DNA of 12,314 bases from NCBI GenBank assembly GCA_910589195.1, contig CAJUTC010000065.1:1-12314 (forward strand), read 5' to 3'. Below, piece after piece: positions 1 through 7,053 of the stretch. The translations under genes were made by a program, and so were the position numbers. This DNA is from an uncultured Lachnospiraceae bacterium. Its GTDB lineage: Bacteria > Bacillota > Clostridia > Lachnospirales > Lachnospiraceae. The notes under the pieces are model-generated. The model saw only the letters and a program-made list of their open reading frames with translations. It was not told the origin of the DNA and did not search any database. Numbering within the stretch: the stretch's first letter is position 1; each line of letters begins with the position of its first letter.

Positions 1-53
1 ATCTGATTCCTGGCTGGAAGTTTGATCCAAAAAGGCCATGCCTGGTACGGTAG
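1..53 (+). CDS. gudD: D-glucarate dehydratase paralogue, 3' end only (gudD copy 1)
   Basis: Only the C-terminal tail is present: reading from base 3 gives LIPGWKFDPKRPCLVR and then TAG at 51-53. This aligns without gaps to the end of the complete glucarate dehydratase just downstream (LIPNWKYDCKKPALVR). It is even closer to my recollection of the E. coli GudD tail (LIPGWTFDNKRPCMVR). The fragment is therefore the end of another enolase-superfamily glucarate dehydratase (or GudX-like relative) on the same strand. No catalytic residue is in view, so whether it is active cannot be judged. It ends 227 bases before the next gudD, and I see no convincing terminator in that gap, so read-through into the downstream operon is possible. 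Confidence 0.85.
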   Translation, partial: LIPGWKFDPKRPCLVR

Positions 54-140
54 TTTGTTTGCCAGTTACAGTAAACATCCGAAAACCGTAATATCCATTA
101 GCATTTCTTATGACAGAAATCACAATAACGAATTGGCCTT

Positions 141-172
141 TTGAAAAAAGTTCTGGTATTATTTGATATAAA
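141..172 (+). promoter_or_regulatory. Weak candidate promoter for the gudD-tctBAC operon
   Basis: The 227-base gap before gudD turns very A/T-rich from about 140. A TTGAAA (141-146) and TATAAA (167-172) could serve as -35 and -10, but the spacing of 20 is long. TTGGCC (133-138) with TATTAT (157-162) at 18 bases is an alternative. Neither is clear-cut, and the operon may also be read from the upstream gudD copy. The ribosome binding site GAGGAGG at 265-271, nine bases before the gudD ATG, is strong. Confidence 0.25.
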
Positions 173-280
173 TAAAGGTTTTATAAAGTTTTCTATAGCT
201 AAAATGTCAAAATTGGAAGCTGGAAACGTAATTGTGCGCAGGACGCAGGCCTTTAATTTATGTTGAGGAGGAACTGATTT

Positions 281-1633
281 ATGGAAGTAAAAGGAACGCC
301 AGTTGTAACAAAGATGCAGGTTATCCCAGTTGCCGGATATGACAGCATGTTGATGACGCTTAGCGGGGCTCATGCTCCCTGGTTTACCAGAAACCTGGTC
401 ATTTTGGAAGATAGTATAGGAAACACAGGAATTGGTGAAATCCACGGGGGAGATTATACCTGTGAAGCTTTAAAAAGCTGCATCCCTTTGGTAGTAGGAC
501 AGCCGGTGGGGAAATATCGCGCGATTTTAGACAGCATCCATAAAGGCAGTAAGCGGGCGGCAGAGGACGACGGGGAAGGGATCCAGACCTTAGATATCAG
601 TAAGCTGAAATTTGTAGTGAAAGCAGAGTGGGCGATTGAGTGTGCCCTTCTGGATTTGTTAGGCCAGTATTTGGATCTTCCTATGTGTGAACTGTTAGGT
701 GACGGCAAACAGAGGGATCAGGTGGAAACCCTGGGATATCTGTTCTATGTAAGCGACAAGGAAAAAGCAAAACCAGCTCTTCCTTATATTGACGAAAGCG
801 CCAACAAGGATCCCTGGTTCGCCCTTCGCCGCCAGGAAATGCTTACTCCGGAGAGGATTGTGGAACAGGCACAAGTTCTTCATGAAAAGTATGGCTTTCA
901 AAATTTTAAATTAAAGGGTGGCGTGTTGCAAGGCGCGGAGGAAATGGAAGCAGTTGGCGGGTTAAAGAAAGCATTTCCAAATGGCCGGATTAATATTGAT
1001 CCCAACGGTGCCTGGAGCCTTCAGGAGGCGATTGAAATTTGCAGGCCTATGGAAGGAATCCTTACATATATTGAAGACCCTTGTGGGCCAGAGGCCGGAT
1101 ATTCCAGCCGTGAGATAATGGCTGAATTTAAGAACGCAGTTCATCTTCCGGTTGCCACTAATATGATTGCAACCGACTGGCGCCAGTTCTACCATGCAGC
1201 GGCTCTTAAGGCAGTAGACATTGTTTTGGCGGATCCACACTTCTGGGGCTTTGGCGGAAGCGTAAGGATGGCCCAGATTTTAAATGACTGGGGACTGACT
1301 TGGGGAAGCCATTCCAATAATCATTTTGATATTACCCTGACAGCCTTTGCCCATGTGGCAGCGGCGGCGCCGGGAAATCCGACCGCCTTAGATACCCACT
1401 GGATCTGGCAGGACGGACAGAATTTGCTAAAGGATACCCCACAGATCGCAGACGGGTATTTGCAGGTTCCCAACAGACCAGGTATGGGTGTTACGATTGA
1501 TATGGAAAAGGTTATGGAGGCCAATCAGTTATACAATAAACTTCCATCCCATGACAGGGATGATGCTATGGCTATGCAGTATCTGATTCCAAATTGGAAG
1601 TATGACTGCAAAAAGCCGGCATTGGTGCGATAA
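281..1633 (+). CDS. gudD: D-glucarate dehydratase (gudD copy 2)
   Basis: A 450-residue enolase-superfamily enzyme predicted to convert D-glucarate to 5-keto-4-deoxy-D-glucarate in the cytoplasm (EC 4.2.1.40; E. coli GudD also takes L-idarate). It matches remembered E. coli GudD nearly end to end, from PVVTKMQVIPVAG to the LVR tail, with numbering about five higher. By alignment, K210-x-K212 (FKLKGG) and H344 (GSHSNNHFD) are the two acid/base catalysts. D240 (DPNGAW), E265 (EDPCG) and N294 (ATNMIATDW) bind Mg2+, and D318 pairs with H344. All are intact, so it should be active. The ATG is set by GAGGAGG at 265-271. tctB starts 71 bases later, making this the first gene of a dehydratase-transporter operon. 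A GudX-type relative with shifted specificity is the main alternative. Confidence 0.95.
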   Translation: MEVKGTPVVTKMQVIPVAGYDSMLMTLSGAHAPWFTRNLVILEDSIGNTGIGEIHGGDYTCEALKSCIPLVVGQPVGKYRAILDSIHKGSKRAAEDDGEGIQTLDISKLKFVVKAEWAIECALLDLLGQYLDLPMCELLGDGKQRDQVETLGYLFYVSDKEKAKPALPYIDESANKDPWFALRRQEMLTPERIVEQAQVLHEKYGFQNFKLKGGVLQGAEEMEAVGGLKKAFPNGRINIDPNGAWSLQEAIEICRPMEGILTYIEDPCGPEAGYSSREIMAEFKNAVHLPVATNMIATDWRQFYHAAALKAVDIVLADPHFWGFGGSVRMAQILNDWGLTWGSHSNNHFDITLTAFAHVAAAAPGNPTALDTHWIWQDGQNLLKDTPQIADGYLQVPNRPGMGVTIDMEKVMEANQLYNKLPSHDRDDAMAMQYLIPNWKYDCKKPALVR

Positions 1634-1704
1634 AAGTATGTTGTGATATATAAGCCAAAACGGTTTTTGACTTTCACATCATTTTATGAAAAGGGGAAAA
1701 GAAA

Positions 1705-2202
1705 ATGTTCTTTAAAAAGTATGGGGACATCGTTGTAGGTGTGTTTTTCATGGCACTCTCTGCAATTATGATGGTTATGGCGCAGATGCTGCCTAAGTCC
1801 AAGGTTATGGAAATTGGCCCGGACTTTATGCCCATGGTAATCGGCGCCATCACATTTGTTCTGGCATTGATTTTAACCGTATTAAATGTAAAAAATATGA
1901 AGCTGCGGGCTGCTGAGCTGGCTGAGGCTGCCATTGATGAATGCGACTATAAGCGTGTGTTGTTAAGCGCCCTTCTGGTGTTAATTTATGTATTTGTTTT
2001 ACAGCCTGTAGGGTTTATCGTATCCACACTTGTATATCTGCCTTTACAGATGCTGGTTCTTTCTCCTGATGATCAGAGAGGAAAGAAACAGATTATCCAG
2101 TTGCTGATTATTGATGTGATATTTACCATGATAGTATTCTTCTTATTCCGTTATGGATTTAAGATTGTGCTTCCGGCAGGTATCTTTACAATCAACTTAT
2201 AG
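1705..2202 (+). CDS. tctB: Tripartite tricarboxylate transporter small membrane subunit TctB
   Basis: A 165-residue integral membrane protein of the TctB (DUF1468) family, the small subunit that pairs with TctA in a TTT carrier. Hydrophobic stretches lie at about residues 7-27, 42-62, 84-119 (probably two short helices) and 130-150, with a charged loop at about 63-83. The N-terminal G-x-x-F-x-x-L-S pattern and the G-P-x-F-x-P motif at 38-43 (GPDFMP) are typical of the family. Purine-rich AAGGGG at 1691-1696, eight bases before the ATG, supports the start. The TAG stop at 2200-2202 is embedded in the Shine-Dalgarno sequence of tctA, so the two subunits are probably translationally coupled. Substrate cannot be read from TctB; the operon suggests an aldaric acid. 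Confidence 0.92.
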   Translation: MFFKKYGDIVVGVFFMALSAIMMVMAQMLPKSKVMEIGPDFMPMVIGAITFVLALILTVLNVKNMKLRAAELAEAAIDECDYKRVLLSALLVLIYVFVLQPVGFIVSTLVYLPLQMLVLSPDDQRGKKQIIQLLIIDVIFTMIVFFLFRYGFKIVLPAGIFTINL

Positions 2203-2213
2203 GAGGGGAGTAT

Positions 2214-3719
2214 ATGCAAGCATTAGGACTTTTAGGAAACGCCTTTTTAAGCGTTTGTCAACCTGCCTCCCTTCTGCTGATGATAGCAGGTGTGGCAGTA
2301 GGCATCATCTTTGGTTCCATCCCGGGACTTTCCGCATCTATGGCAGTTGCTCTGTTTTTGCCTTTAACTTTTAGCATGACGCCGTCTATGGGAATGAATA
2401 CCCTGGTAGCGGTTTATATCGGAGGTATTTCCGGCGGTTTGATCTCCGCAATCCTTTTGAATATGCCTGGTACGGCATCTTCCATCGCAACCACCTTTGA
2501 CGGCCATCCTATGGCCAAAAATGGTGAAGCCATGAAGGCTTTGGGACTGGGTATTGTATATTCGGCCATGGGTTCCATCTTTTCCTTTATTATCCTGACC
2601 TTCTGCGCGCCATCCCTTGCGGATATTGCTTTAAAGTTTACGCCGGCAGAGAACTTTGGTATCTGTTTCTTTGCGTTGACCATGGTTGCCATCCTGGCTT
2701 CCGGAAATATGATCCGGGGTCTGTTAGCCGGTATGCTGGGCCTGATGTTTACCCAGATTGGTATGGCTCCCATTGATGGTACGGCACGGTTTACCTTTGG
2801 TTCAAGCAACCTGATGGCTGGCTTTGATACGCTGCCTACCTTGATTGGTATTTTCGCTATTTCTGATATTTTATGTACCGCAGAAAAAATGGGAAGCGGG
2901 AAACTGGAAACCATCCCGATTAAGAAGGTAAAGGGCTTTGGATTTGGCATGAAAGAATTCGTTTATCATCTGCCCAACTTCTTCCGCTCAGCGTTAATTG
3001 GTACTGGTATCGGTATCCTGCCAGGCATCGGTGGCTCCACTTCCGGTATGCTGGCTTATGTAACAGCCAAAAATATGTCGAAAAAGAGGGATGAATTCGG
3101 AAAAGGATGTCCGGACGGTATTGTTGCCACCGAGTCCGCAAACAATGCAACCATCGGTGGCGCTATGATTCCTCTTTTGGTACTGGGCATCCCCGGTGAC
3201 GGCGTTACCGCTATGATGCTGGGAGGATTCCTGATTCACGGATTATCCGCAGGCCCTCTGCTGTTTGTTAAGAACGCGGACGTTGTATATGGAATCTTTG
3301 CCGCATGTATGATTTGCGCGTTGATTATGCTGGTAGTTGAGTGGACTTGTATTAAGGGCTTTGTGCAGGTGCTGAAGGTGCCTAAGCACATCCTGCTGCC
3401 TCTGATTCTGGTACTGTGCTGTGTAGGCGCGTATGCGACAAATAACCGTATTTTTGATGTACAGTCCATTTTATTGTTTGGCATTGTAGGCTATGTATAC
3501 CACAAGTTCAGCCTGCCTACCACACCGTTTGTACTTTGCTTCTTAATCGGCGGAATGTTGGAAACCTACCTAAGACGTGGCATTATGCAGTACAAGTCCT
3601 TTGGCGCGTTTTTCGCAAGACCGATTTTCGACGTATTCTTCTTTATTGCGGTAGGCGTATTATGCTGGTCAATCTATAAAGAATACAAAGCTTATTTAAA
3701 TAAAAAGAAAACGGCGTAA
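2214..3719 (+). CDS. tctA: Tripartite tricarboxylate transporter large membrane subunit TctA
   Basis: A 501-residue, strongly hydrophobic TctA permease, the usual size, with about twelve membrane segments expected; it carries the solute across the membrane using an ion gradient. The two homologous family signatures are clear. The first half has G34-SIPGLS and N83-MPGT followed by TTFDGHPMAKNG to residue 104. The second half has G268-ILPGIGGS, ESANNATIGG (307-316) and LGIPGDGVTA (324-333). AGGAGGGG at 2201-2208 overlaps the tctB stop, and the ATG follows five bases later. The gene for the binding protein follows after a 113-base gap containing a strong hairpin. The position behind gudD points to glucarate or a related aldarate as substrate. 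This is inference from context, because TTT sequence does not define the ligand. Confidence 0.95.
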   Translation: MQALGLLGNAFLSVCQPASLLLMIAGVAVGIIFGSIPGLSASMAVALFLPLTFSMTPSMGMNTLVAVYIGGISGGLISAILLNMPGTASSIATTFDGHPMAKNGEAMKALGLGIVYSAMGSIFSFIILTFCAPSLADIALKFTPAENFGICFFALTMVAILASGNMIRGLLAGMLGLMFTQIGMAPIDGTARFTFGSSNLMAGFDTLPTLIGIFAISDILCTAEKMGSGKLETIPIKKVKGFGFGMKEFVYHLPNFFRSALIGTGIGILPGIGGSTSGMLAYVTAKNMSKKRDEFGKGCPDGIVATESANNATIGGAMIPLLVLGIPGDGVTAMMLGGFLIHGLSAGPLLFVKNADVVYGIFAACMICALIMLVVEWTCIKGFVQVLKVPKHILLPLILVLCCVGAYATNNRIFDVQSILLFGIVGYVYHKFSLPTTPFVLCFLIGGMLETYLRRGIMQYKSFGAFFARPIFDVFFFIAVGVLCWSIYKEYKAYLNKKKTA

Positions 3720-3741
3720 CTGGCAACGCATTTATTTTTGG

Positions 3742-3777
3742 TATAGGCCTCCCCTTGCTTGGGAGGGGAGGTTTATA
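3742..3777 (+). terminator. Strong hairpin between tctA and tctC (partial terminator or mRNA-stability stem)
   Basis: CCTCCCCT at 3748-3755 pairs perfectly with AGGGGAGG at 3764-3771 around an eight-base loop. The stem continues outward through two G-U pairs to TATA/TATA at 3742-3745 and 3774-3777. What follows is TTTATATAAATAA and not a clean T run, so full termination is unlikely. The placement after the permease and before the binding protein is like known intercistronic stems that let the receptor be made in excess over the permease by attenuation or by blocking decay. Confidence 0.5.
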
Positions 3778-3832
3778 TAAATAAGGGGAAAATGAAAGGG
3801 TGGATACACCCGAACAAAAAGGAGAGAACACT

Positions 3833-4885
3833 ATGAAAAAAAGAATTTTGGCAACTGTTTTAGCAGGCGTGGCAGCATTTAGTTTAGTAGGGTGTGGCGG
3901 TTCTGAAACTGCGGTTACCACTGCGGCACAGGCAGCCGATTCCGGTAACAAGGAAGAGGCGGCAGGCGGAGAAGCGGCAGCCGATGTGGAAACCACAGCA
4001 ACCGATTGGGCGCCTTCTACTACCGTTTCTATCGTTGTACCAGCAGGAGCAGGCGGAAATACAGACCTTTCTGCGCGTGTTTTTGCACAGTATGCAAAAG
4101 AACTTACTGGAAATGATTTTATTGTTGTAAATGCCAACGGTGCGGCCGGTTCCGTAGCGGCAAATCAGGTATTAAGCGCAGCAGCCGATGGACATACGTT
4201 CCTGTATGGCCACAACCTGGTAAACGTGGCAAATATTGCGGGCGTTACGGATTATAACTACACTGCATTTAAGCTAGGTCCTACTTTCGCAAAGGATCCG
4301 GCTCAGCAGTTATACGTAAATCCTGAAAAATACGCAGATTTAAATGCGTTTATCGAGGCGGCAAAAGCAGCTCCGGGACAGTTAAAGGCTTGTACCGAAG
4401 TTGGCGCATATACTTATTATGAAATTTTAGCGTTTGAGAAGGCAGCAGGGATTGATTTGGACTTAGTAGACGTAGGCTCCAACTCGGATAAGGTTGCGGC
4501 TATGTTATCCGGACAGGTTGACTTAATGCCAGGCGCGTATATCAACTGTAAAGATTATCTGGCAGCAGGCCAGTTTGTATGCCTGGGCGCTCCTACTGAG
4601 GAGAGATATGAACTGATCGCTGATATCCCAACCTTAAAAGAGCAGGGTGTGGATCTGGTATATCCGGACTGCGATTTCTCCTTCTACTTCCCGGCTGATA
4701 CGCCTGATGAAATCATCGCTTACTATGAGAACCTGGTACAGCAGATTTTAGCAGATCCGGCAGCAGCAGAAGCAGTTGCGAATGTTGATATGATGCCTTA
4801 CTACTTAAATGCGGCAGATTCCGCGGCTCATGACGAGGAAATCTTCAATACTATTAAGGGAATCGCAGACGAATTGGCGCAGTAA
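3833..4885 (+). CDS. tctC: TTT periplasmic-type substrate-binding lipoprotein (TctC/BUG family)
   Basis: A 350-residue extracytoplasmic solute receptor of the TTT system. The N-terminus is a lipoprotein signal, MKKR plus a hydrophobic core, ending in lipobox LVGC with C21 as the lipidated residue. A low-complexity Ala/Glu/Thr linker (about 22-58) tethers the domain. The BUG-family fold starts at VSIVVPAGAGGNTD (65-78). The second ligand-loop region, NANGAAGSVAAN through ADGHTFLYG (100-126), contains the family's GAxGxxxA and PDG/ADG-x-T patterns. The frame stays open upstream to a GTG at 3800, but AAGGAGAG at 3819-3826 sits six bases before the ATG at 3833, and the signal peptide starts there. 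It is the last gene before the operon terminator. The ligand is inferred to be an aldarate from gudD in the same unit. Confidence 0.93.
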   Translation: MKKRILATVLAGVAAFSLVGCGGSETAVTTAAQAADSGNKEEAAGGEAAADVETTATDWAPSTTVSIVVPAGAGGNTDLSARVFAQYAKELTGNDFIVVNANGAAGSVAANQVLSAAADGHTFLYGHNLVNVANIAGVTDYNYTAFKLGPTFAKDPAQQLYVNPEKYADLNAFIEAAKAAPGQLKACTEVGAYTYYEILAFEKAAGIDLDLVDVGSNSDKVAAMLSGQVDLMPGAYINCKDYLAAGQFVCLGAPTEERYELIADIPTLKEQGVDLVYPDCDFSFYFPADTPDEIIAYYENLVQQILADPAAAEAVANVDMMPYYLNAADSAAHDEEIFNTIKGIADELAQ

Positions 4886-5085
4886 CCTGTATGGGCATAG
4901 CCAGGATGTACCACCACACATAAAAGTATGGCAGGCGCATTGGGCGTCCTTGAATGTATGCCGCCTAATTGGCGGCGGGATTTTCGTGGAAAACCCCATG
5001 CCCCGCTGAGGCGCCACCATGAATGAGAGGAGGTTACTGGAAACCATCCGGTGGATGTGGGAAATCCCAGGCCAATCAGATAAGG
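4886..5085. other. Non-coding, hairpin-rich 3' region of the gud-tct operon
   Basis: No supportable gene lies here. Several small stems occur in series: GCCGCC/GGCGGC around TAATT (4960-4976), the 44-base repeat at 4992-5035, CATCC/GGATG (5045-5057) and TGGG/CCCA (about 5059-5069). They come just before the terminator and would be in the 3' untranslated region of the operon transcript. I do not recognise a known riboswitch or small RNA class. Between the terminator and the rubrerythrin promoter (5132-5294) I see only A/T-rich sequence, a GAAAATTTTC palindrome at 5216-5225 and a CTATATG direct repeat around 5160-5180. Confidence 0.5.
4992..5035 (-). repeat. 44-base dispersed hairpin repeat, copy A
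   Basis: Read on the minus strand this 44-base segment matches 7054-7097 on the plus strand, including a 22-base exact run that starts at CATTCATGG and covers TGGCGCC. Differences are two C/T substitutions and two single-base indels. Its ends are inverted, AACC on one side and GGTT on the other, and it holds an inner stem GCCTC/GGGGC with loop AGC that uses one G-U pair. It lies between tctC and the operon terminator. No coding potential is apparent. Confidence 0.85.
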
Positions 5086-5131
5086 AAGCTGTGAGAAAAT
5101 GGAACTCAAACCCCATTTCTCACAGCTTTTT
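5086..5131 (+). terminator. Intrinsic terminator of the gudD-tctBAC operon
   Basis: A long stem formed by AAGCTGTGAGAAA (from 5086) and TTTCTCACAGCTT (to 5128), extended by ATGG/CCAT with a one-base bulge, closes on a short loop. It is followed directly by a T run (5127-5131). It lies 200 bases after the tctC stop with no gene between, so it ends the operon transcript. The T run is only on the plus strand, so it is read as one-directional. Confidence 0.88.
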
Positions 5132-5294
5132 GTCATGTAGGAAAGTCCTTTGGATGTTCTATATGCCAAGCTCCTATATGATAAAAAGGCCTTCCTTGCG
5201 GGATTTGTTTTATGGGAAAATTTTCTAAAGTTTTCATGATGTGAAAAGAATTTATAAGGCATGAAGTTCACTGTAGAAGAAAGGAATTTTATTC

Positions 5295-5323
5295 TTGACA
5301 AAATTAATAATAAGAATTATTAT
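5295..5323 (+). promoter_or_regulatory. Sigma-A promoter of the rubrerythrin gene
   Basis: A perfect TTGACA at 5295-5300 and TATTAT at 5318-5323 are separated by 17 bases. Transcription would start near 5330, giving a leader of about 60 bases to the rubrerythrin ATG at 5392. The -10 element lies inside the palindrome listed separately, so the promoter is probably repressible. Confidence 0.75.
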
Positions 5324-5326
5324 TAA
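5304..5326. promoter_or_regulatory. PerR-like operator over the rubrerythrin promoter
   Basis: A 23-base palindrome, TTAATAATAA-GAA-TTATTATTAA, with ten-base perfect arms covers the spacer and -10 element. Its central 15 bases match the Per box consensus TTATAATNATTATAA at 11 of the 14 defined positions. PerR, a Fur-family peroxide sensor, represses rubrerythrin genes in clostridia, so peroxide-inducible control is the natural reading. A Fur site is the alternative. Confidence 0.65.
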
Positions 5327-5391
5327 AATATAAAAGGCAGATGGCCAAGACTGGGAAATCCATCCTATGTGAAAGAAAAGGAGAATATGAA

Positions 5392-5931
5392 ATGAAAACA
5401 AAGTATGCTGGAACACAAACAGAAAAGAACTTGGAAGCCGCGTTTGCTGGGGAGTCACAGGCAAGGAATAAGTATACATATTTTGCTTCCGCAGCAAAGA
5501 AGGAAGGATATGAGCAGATTGCGGCTCTGTTTTTAAAGACAGCGGAAAACGAAAAAGAGCATGCAAAGATGTGGTTTAAGGAGTTAAACGGAATCGGAGA
5601 TACGAAAGCAAATCTTCAGGCAGCCGCGGATGGGGAAAATTACGAGTGGACTGATATGTATGAAGAGTTTGCCAAAACTGCGGAAAGTGAAGGGTTTAAG
5701 GAGCTGGCAGCTAAATTCAGGCTGGTTGCAGCCATTGAGAAGCACCACGAGGAGCGATACCGCGCGCTGTTAAAAAATGTGGAAATGGCGGCAGTATTTG
5801 AAAAGAGCCAGGTAACCGTATGGGAGTGCCGCAACTGTGGACACATTGTGGTAGGCACTAAAGCGCCGGAAGTATGTCCTACCTGTAACCATCCACAAAG
5901 CTATTTTGAAGTAAGCGCGGAGAATTATTAA
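5392..5931 (+). CDS. rbr: Rubrerythrin
   Basis: A 179-residue cytoplasmic non-heme iron protein that reduces hydrogen peroxide in anaerobes, drawing electrons from rubredoxin or NAD(P)H-dependent partners. The N-terminal four-helix ferritin-like domain (about 5-135) carries the diiron ligands: E21 in GESQARNKY, an ExxH pair at E54/H57, glutamates around 91-100, and a second ExxH pair at E116/H119. The C-terminal rubredoxin-like domain holds one iron on C146-x2-C149 and C162-x2-C165. The frame is open back to an ATG at 5341. However, AAAAGGAG at 5376-5383 is eight bases before the ATG at 5392, and MKTKYAGTQTEKNL is a typical family start. It has its own promoter and PerR-like box and looks functionally separate from the aldarate genes. 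Confidence 0.95.
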   Translation: MKTKYAGTQTEKNLEAAFAGESQARNKYTYFASAAKKEGYEQIAALFLKTAENEKEHAKMWFKELNGIGDTKANLQAAADGENYEWTDMYEEFAKTAESEGFKELAAKFRLVAAIEKHHEERYRALLKNVEMAAVFEKSQVTVWECRNCGHIVVGTKAPEVCPTCNHPQSYFEVSAENY

Positions 5932-6036
5932 AAATCAATAGGAACATATGGGTGCAAAGGCGTTTTTTAAGTTAAAGCAGAATGTGCCATATAAGGTAGC
6001 GTTGACACTACCCCAATGGATAGGGGGGATAACAGG

Positions 6037-6990
6037 ATGAGAAAAAAAGCAACCATTCCAGCGGTGATTATGGGTATGTTCCTGGCAATTATGGTGGCAG
6101 GCAGCTATGGGAAAACAGTACCCTCTGACTTGGCTTATTGCCAGGAATCGGATTCTGTATCTGCTCATACGTTGGAAGAGGTTTTGGCGGCAGACAGCGG
6201 CACAGAGAAGGGCCAAATCCAAGCGGTAGAAGTAAAGGCAGGAGCTGGTGAAGCCTTTGGAAGCGGCGATTTAAAACCAGAAGTTGAAAAAGAAGCAGAA
6301 ATAGAGCCGAATAGGGTAGAGCCGGTTACAGCGAAAAATGAATCCCTTAAGGCTTCTTCAAAATTTGTTCTGCTGGCAGAGGCAGTTCCGGACGTGATCC
6401 AGGAAATCCGCTATTATTCTACATATAATTTTGTAGGAGAACCGATCGACGGCTACGAGGAGCCTTGTGCTATCCTGACTAAGGAAGCGGCAACTGCCCT
6501 AAAGGAAGTAAGCGATGAAGTAGTGGCAAAGGGTTATCGTTTGAAAGTGTATGACGCTTACCGGCCTCAGTCAGCAGTAGATCACTTTGTCCGGTGGGCT
6601 TCTGATGAAAGTGATATCCGGATGAAAGCATATTTTTATCCGGATTTAGAGAAAGGGGTTCTCTTTGATCAGGGATATATTGGCAGAAAATCTGGCCACA
6701 GCAGGGGAAGCACAGTAGATTTGACCTTGTTTGATATGAAAACAGGGAAAGAGGTGGACATGGGCGGTACATTTGACTATTTTGGACGTCGCTCCCACCC
6801 GGATTATACAGGAGATTTGACAGAAGAGCAGTTGAATAACCGGAAGCTTTTGCGGGAGGCAATGATGAGCCATGGGTTTAAGCCTCTTTCTACGGAGTGG
6901 TGGCATTTCACTCTGGAACAGGAACCTTATCCCGGCACTTATTTTAACTTTCCGGTTAGCAGTTCCTGGTATACGGACGAACAGCAGTGA
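6037..6990 (+). CDS. Secreted D-Ala-D-Ala dipeptidase, VanX/DdpX-type (peptidase M15D)
   Basis: A 317-residue zinc peptidase expected to act outside the membrane on D-alanyl-D-alanine or wall-peptide ends. An N-terminal hydrophobic segment (about 6-25, after MRKK) is a signal peptide or anchor. Residues 40-105 are an acidic, low-complexity linker. The catalytic domain (about 108-307) contains the VanX motifs: FVGEPIDGY, DAYRP with R176, SGHSRGSTVD with zinc ligands H221 and D228, and EWWHF with catalytic E287 and zinc ligand H290. The start is set by a G-rich ribosome site at 6023-6028, eight bases before ATG 6037; an in-frame ATG at 6016 has none. VanX itself is cytoplasmic and lacks the extra ~105 residues. 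No vanH or ligase gene is near, so wall turnover or nutrition is more likely than glycopeptide resistance. A D,D-carboxypeptidase of the VanXY kind is possible. Confidence 0.88.
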   Translation: MRKKATIPAVIMGMFLAIMVAGSYGKTVPSDLAYCQESDSVSAHTLEEVLAADSGTEKGQIQAVEVKAGAGEAFGSGDLKPEVEKEAEIEPNRVEPVTAKNESLKASSKFVLLAEAVPDVIQEIRYYSTYNFVGEPIDGYEEPCAILTKEAATALKEVSDEVVAKGYRLKVYDAYRPQSAVDHFVRWASDESDIRMKAYFYPDLEKGVLFDQGYIGRKSGHSRGSTVDLTLFDMKTGKEVDMGGTFDYFGRRSHPDYTGDLTEEQLNNRKLLREAMMSHGFKPLSTEWWHFTLEQEPYPGTYFNFPVSSSWYTDEQQ

Positions 6991-7053
6991 ACAGGGTGGC
7001 GCAGTGACATCTTCCATTCCTGTTTTCTGCGCATCTCCTGGATTTTTAAAGGA

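Noticed and set aside
221..234. TGGAAACGTAATTG upstream of gudD as a cre site
   Set aside because: It lacks the second half of the palindrome, with too many mismatches to the cre consensus.
98..445. Minus-strand open frame of 115 codons overlapping the gudD leader and start
   Set aside because: No ribosome binding site or family resemblance; it lies mostly on the non-coding promoter region and the opposite strand of a certain gene.
3643..4137. Minus-strand open frame of 164 codons across the tctA-tctC junction
   Set aside because: It is antisense to two certain genes and to the hairpin; the Ala/Ser-rich translation is a shadow of the tctC linker.
4992..5035. The 44-base repeat as an integron attC site
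   Set aside because: Its ends are AACC...GGTT and do not show the RYYYAAC...GTTRRRY core arrangement; no integrase or cassette structure is present.
5019..5228. Small plus-strand open frame of 69 codons after tctC
   Set aside because: It is preceded by no good ribosome site, begins inside the 44-base repeat and is interrupted transcriptionally by the terminator at 5086-5131.
4828..5301. Minus-strand open frame of 157 codons over the tctC 3' region and terminator
   Set aside because: It runs through the terminator stem and the repeat in antisense, has no recognisable domain and no supporting ribosome site.
6002..6007. Perfect TTGACA just before the dipeptidase gene
   Set aside because: No acceptable -10 lies 16-18 bases downstream; that region is the G-rich ribosome site and the start codon.
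6037..6990. Vancomycin resistance gene vanX
   Set aside because: The enzyme family matches, but the signal peptide and linker, and the lack of vanH, D-Ala-D-Lac ligase or VanRS-type genes in the window, argue against a resistance cluster.
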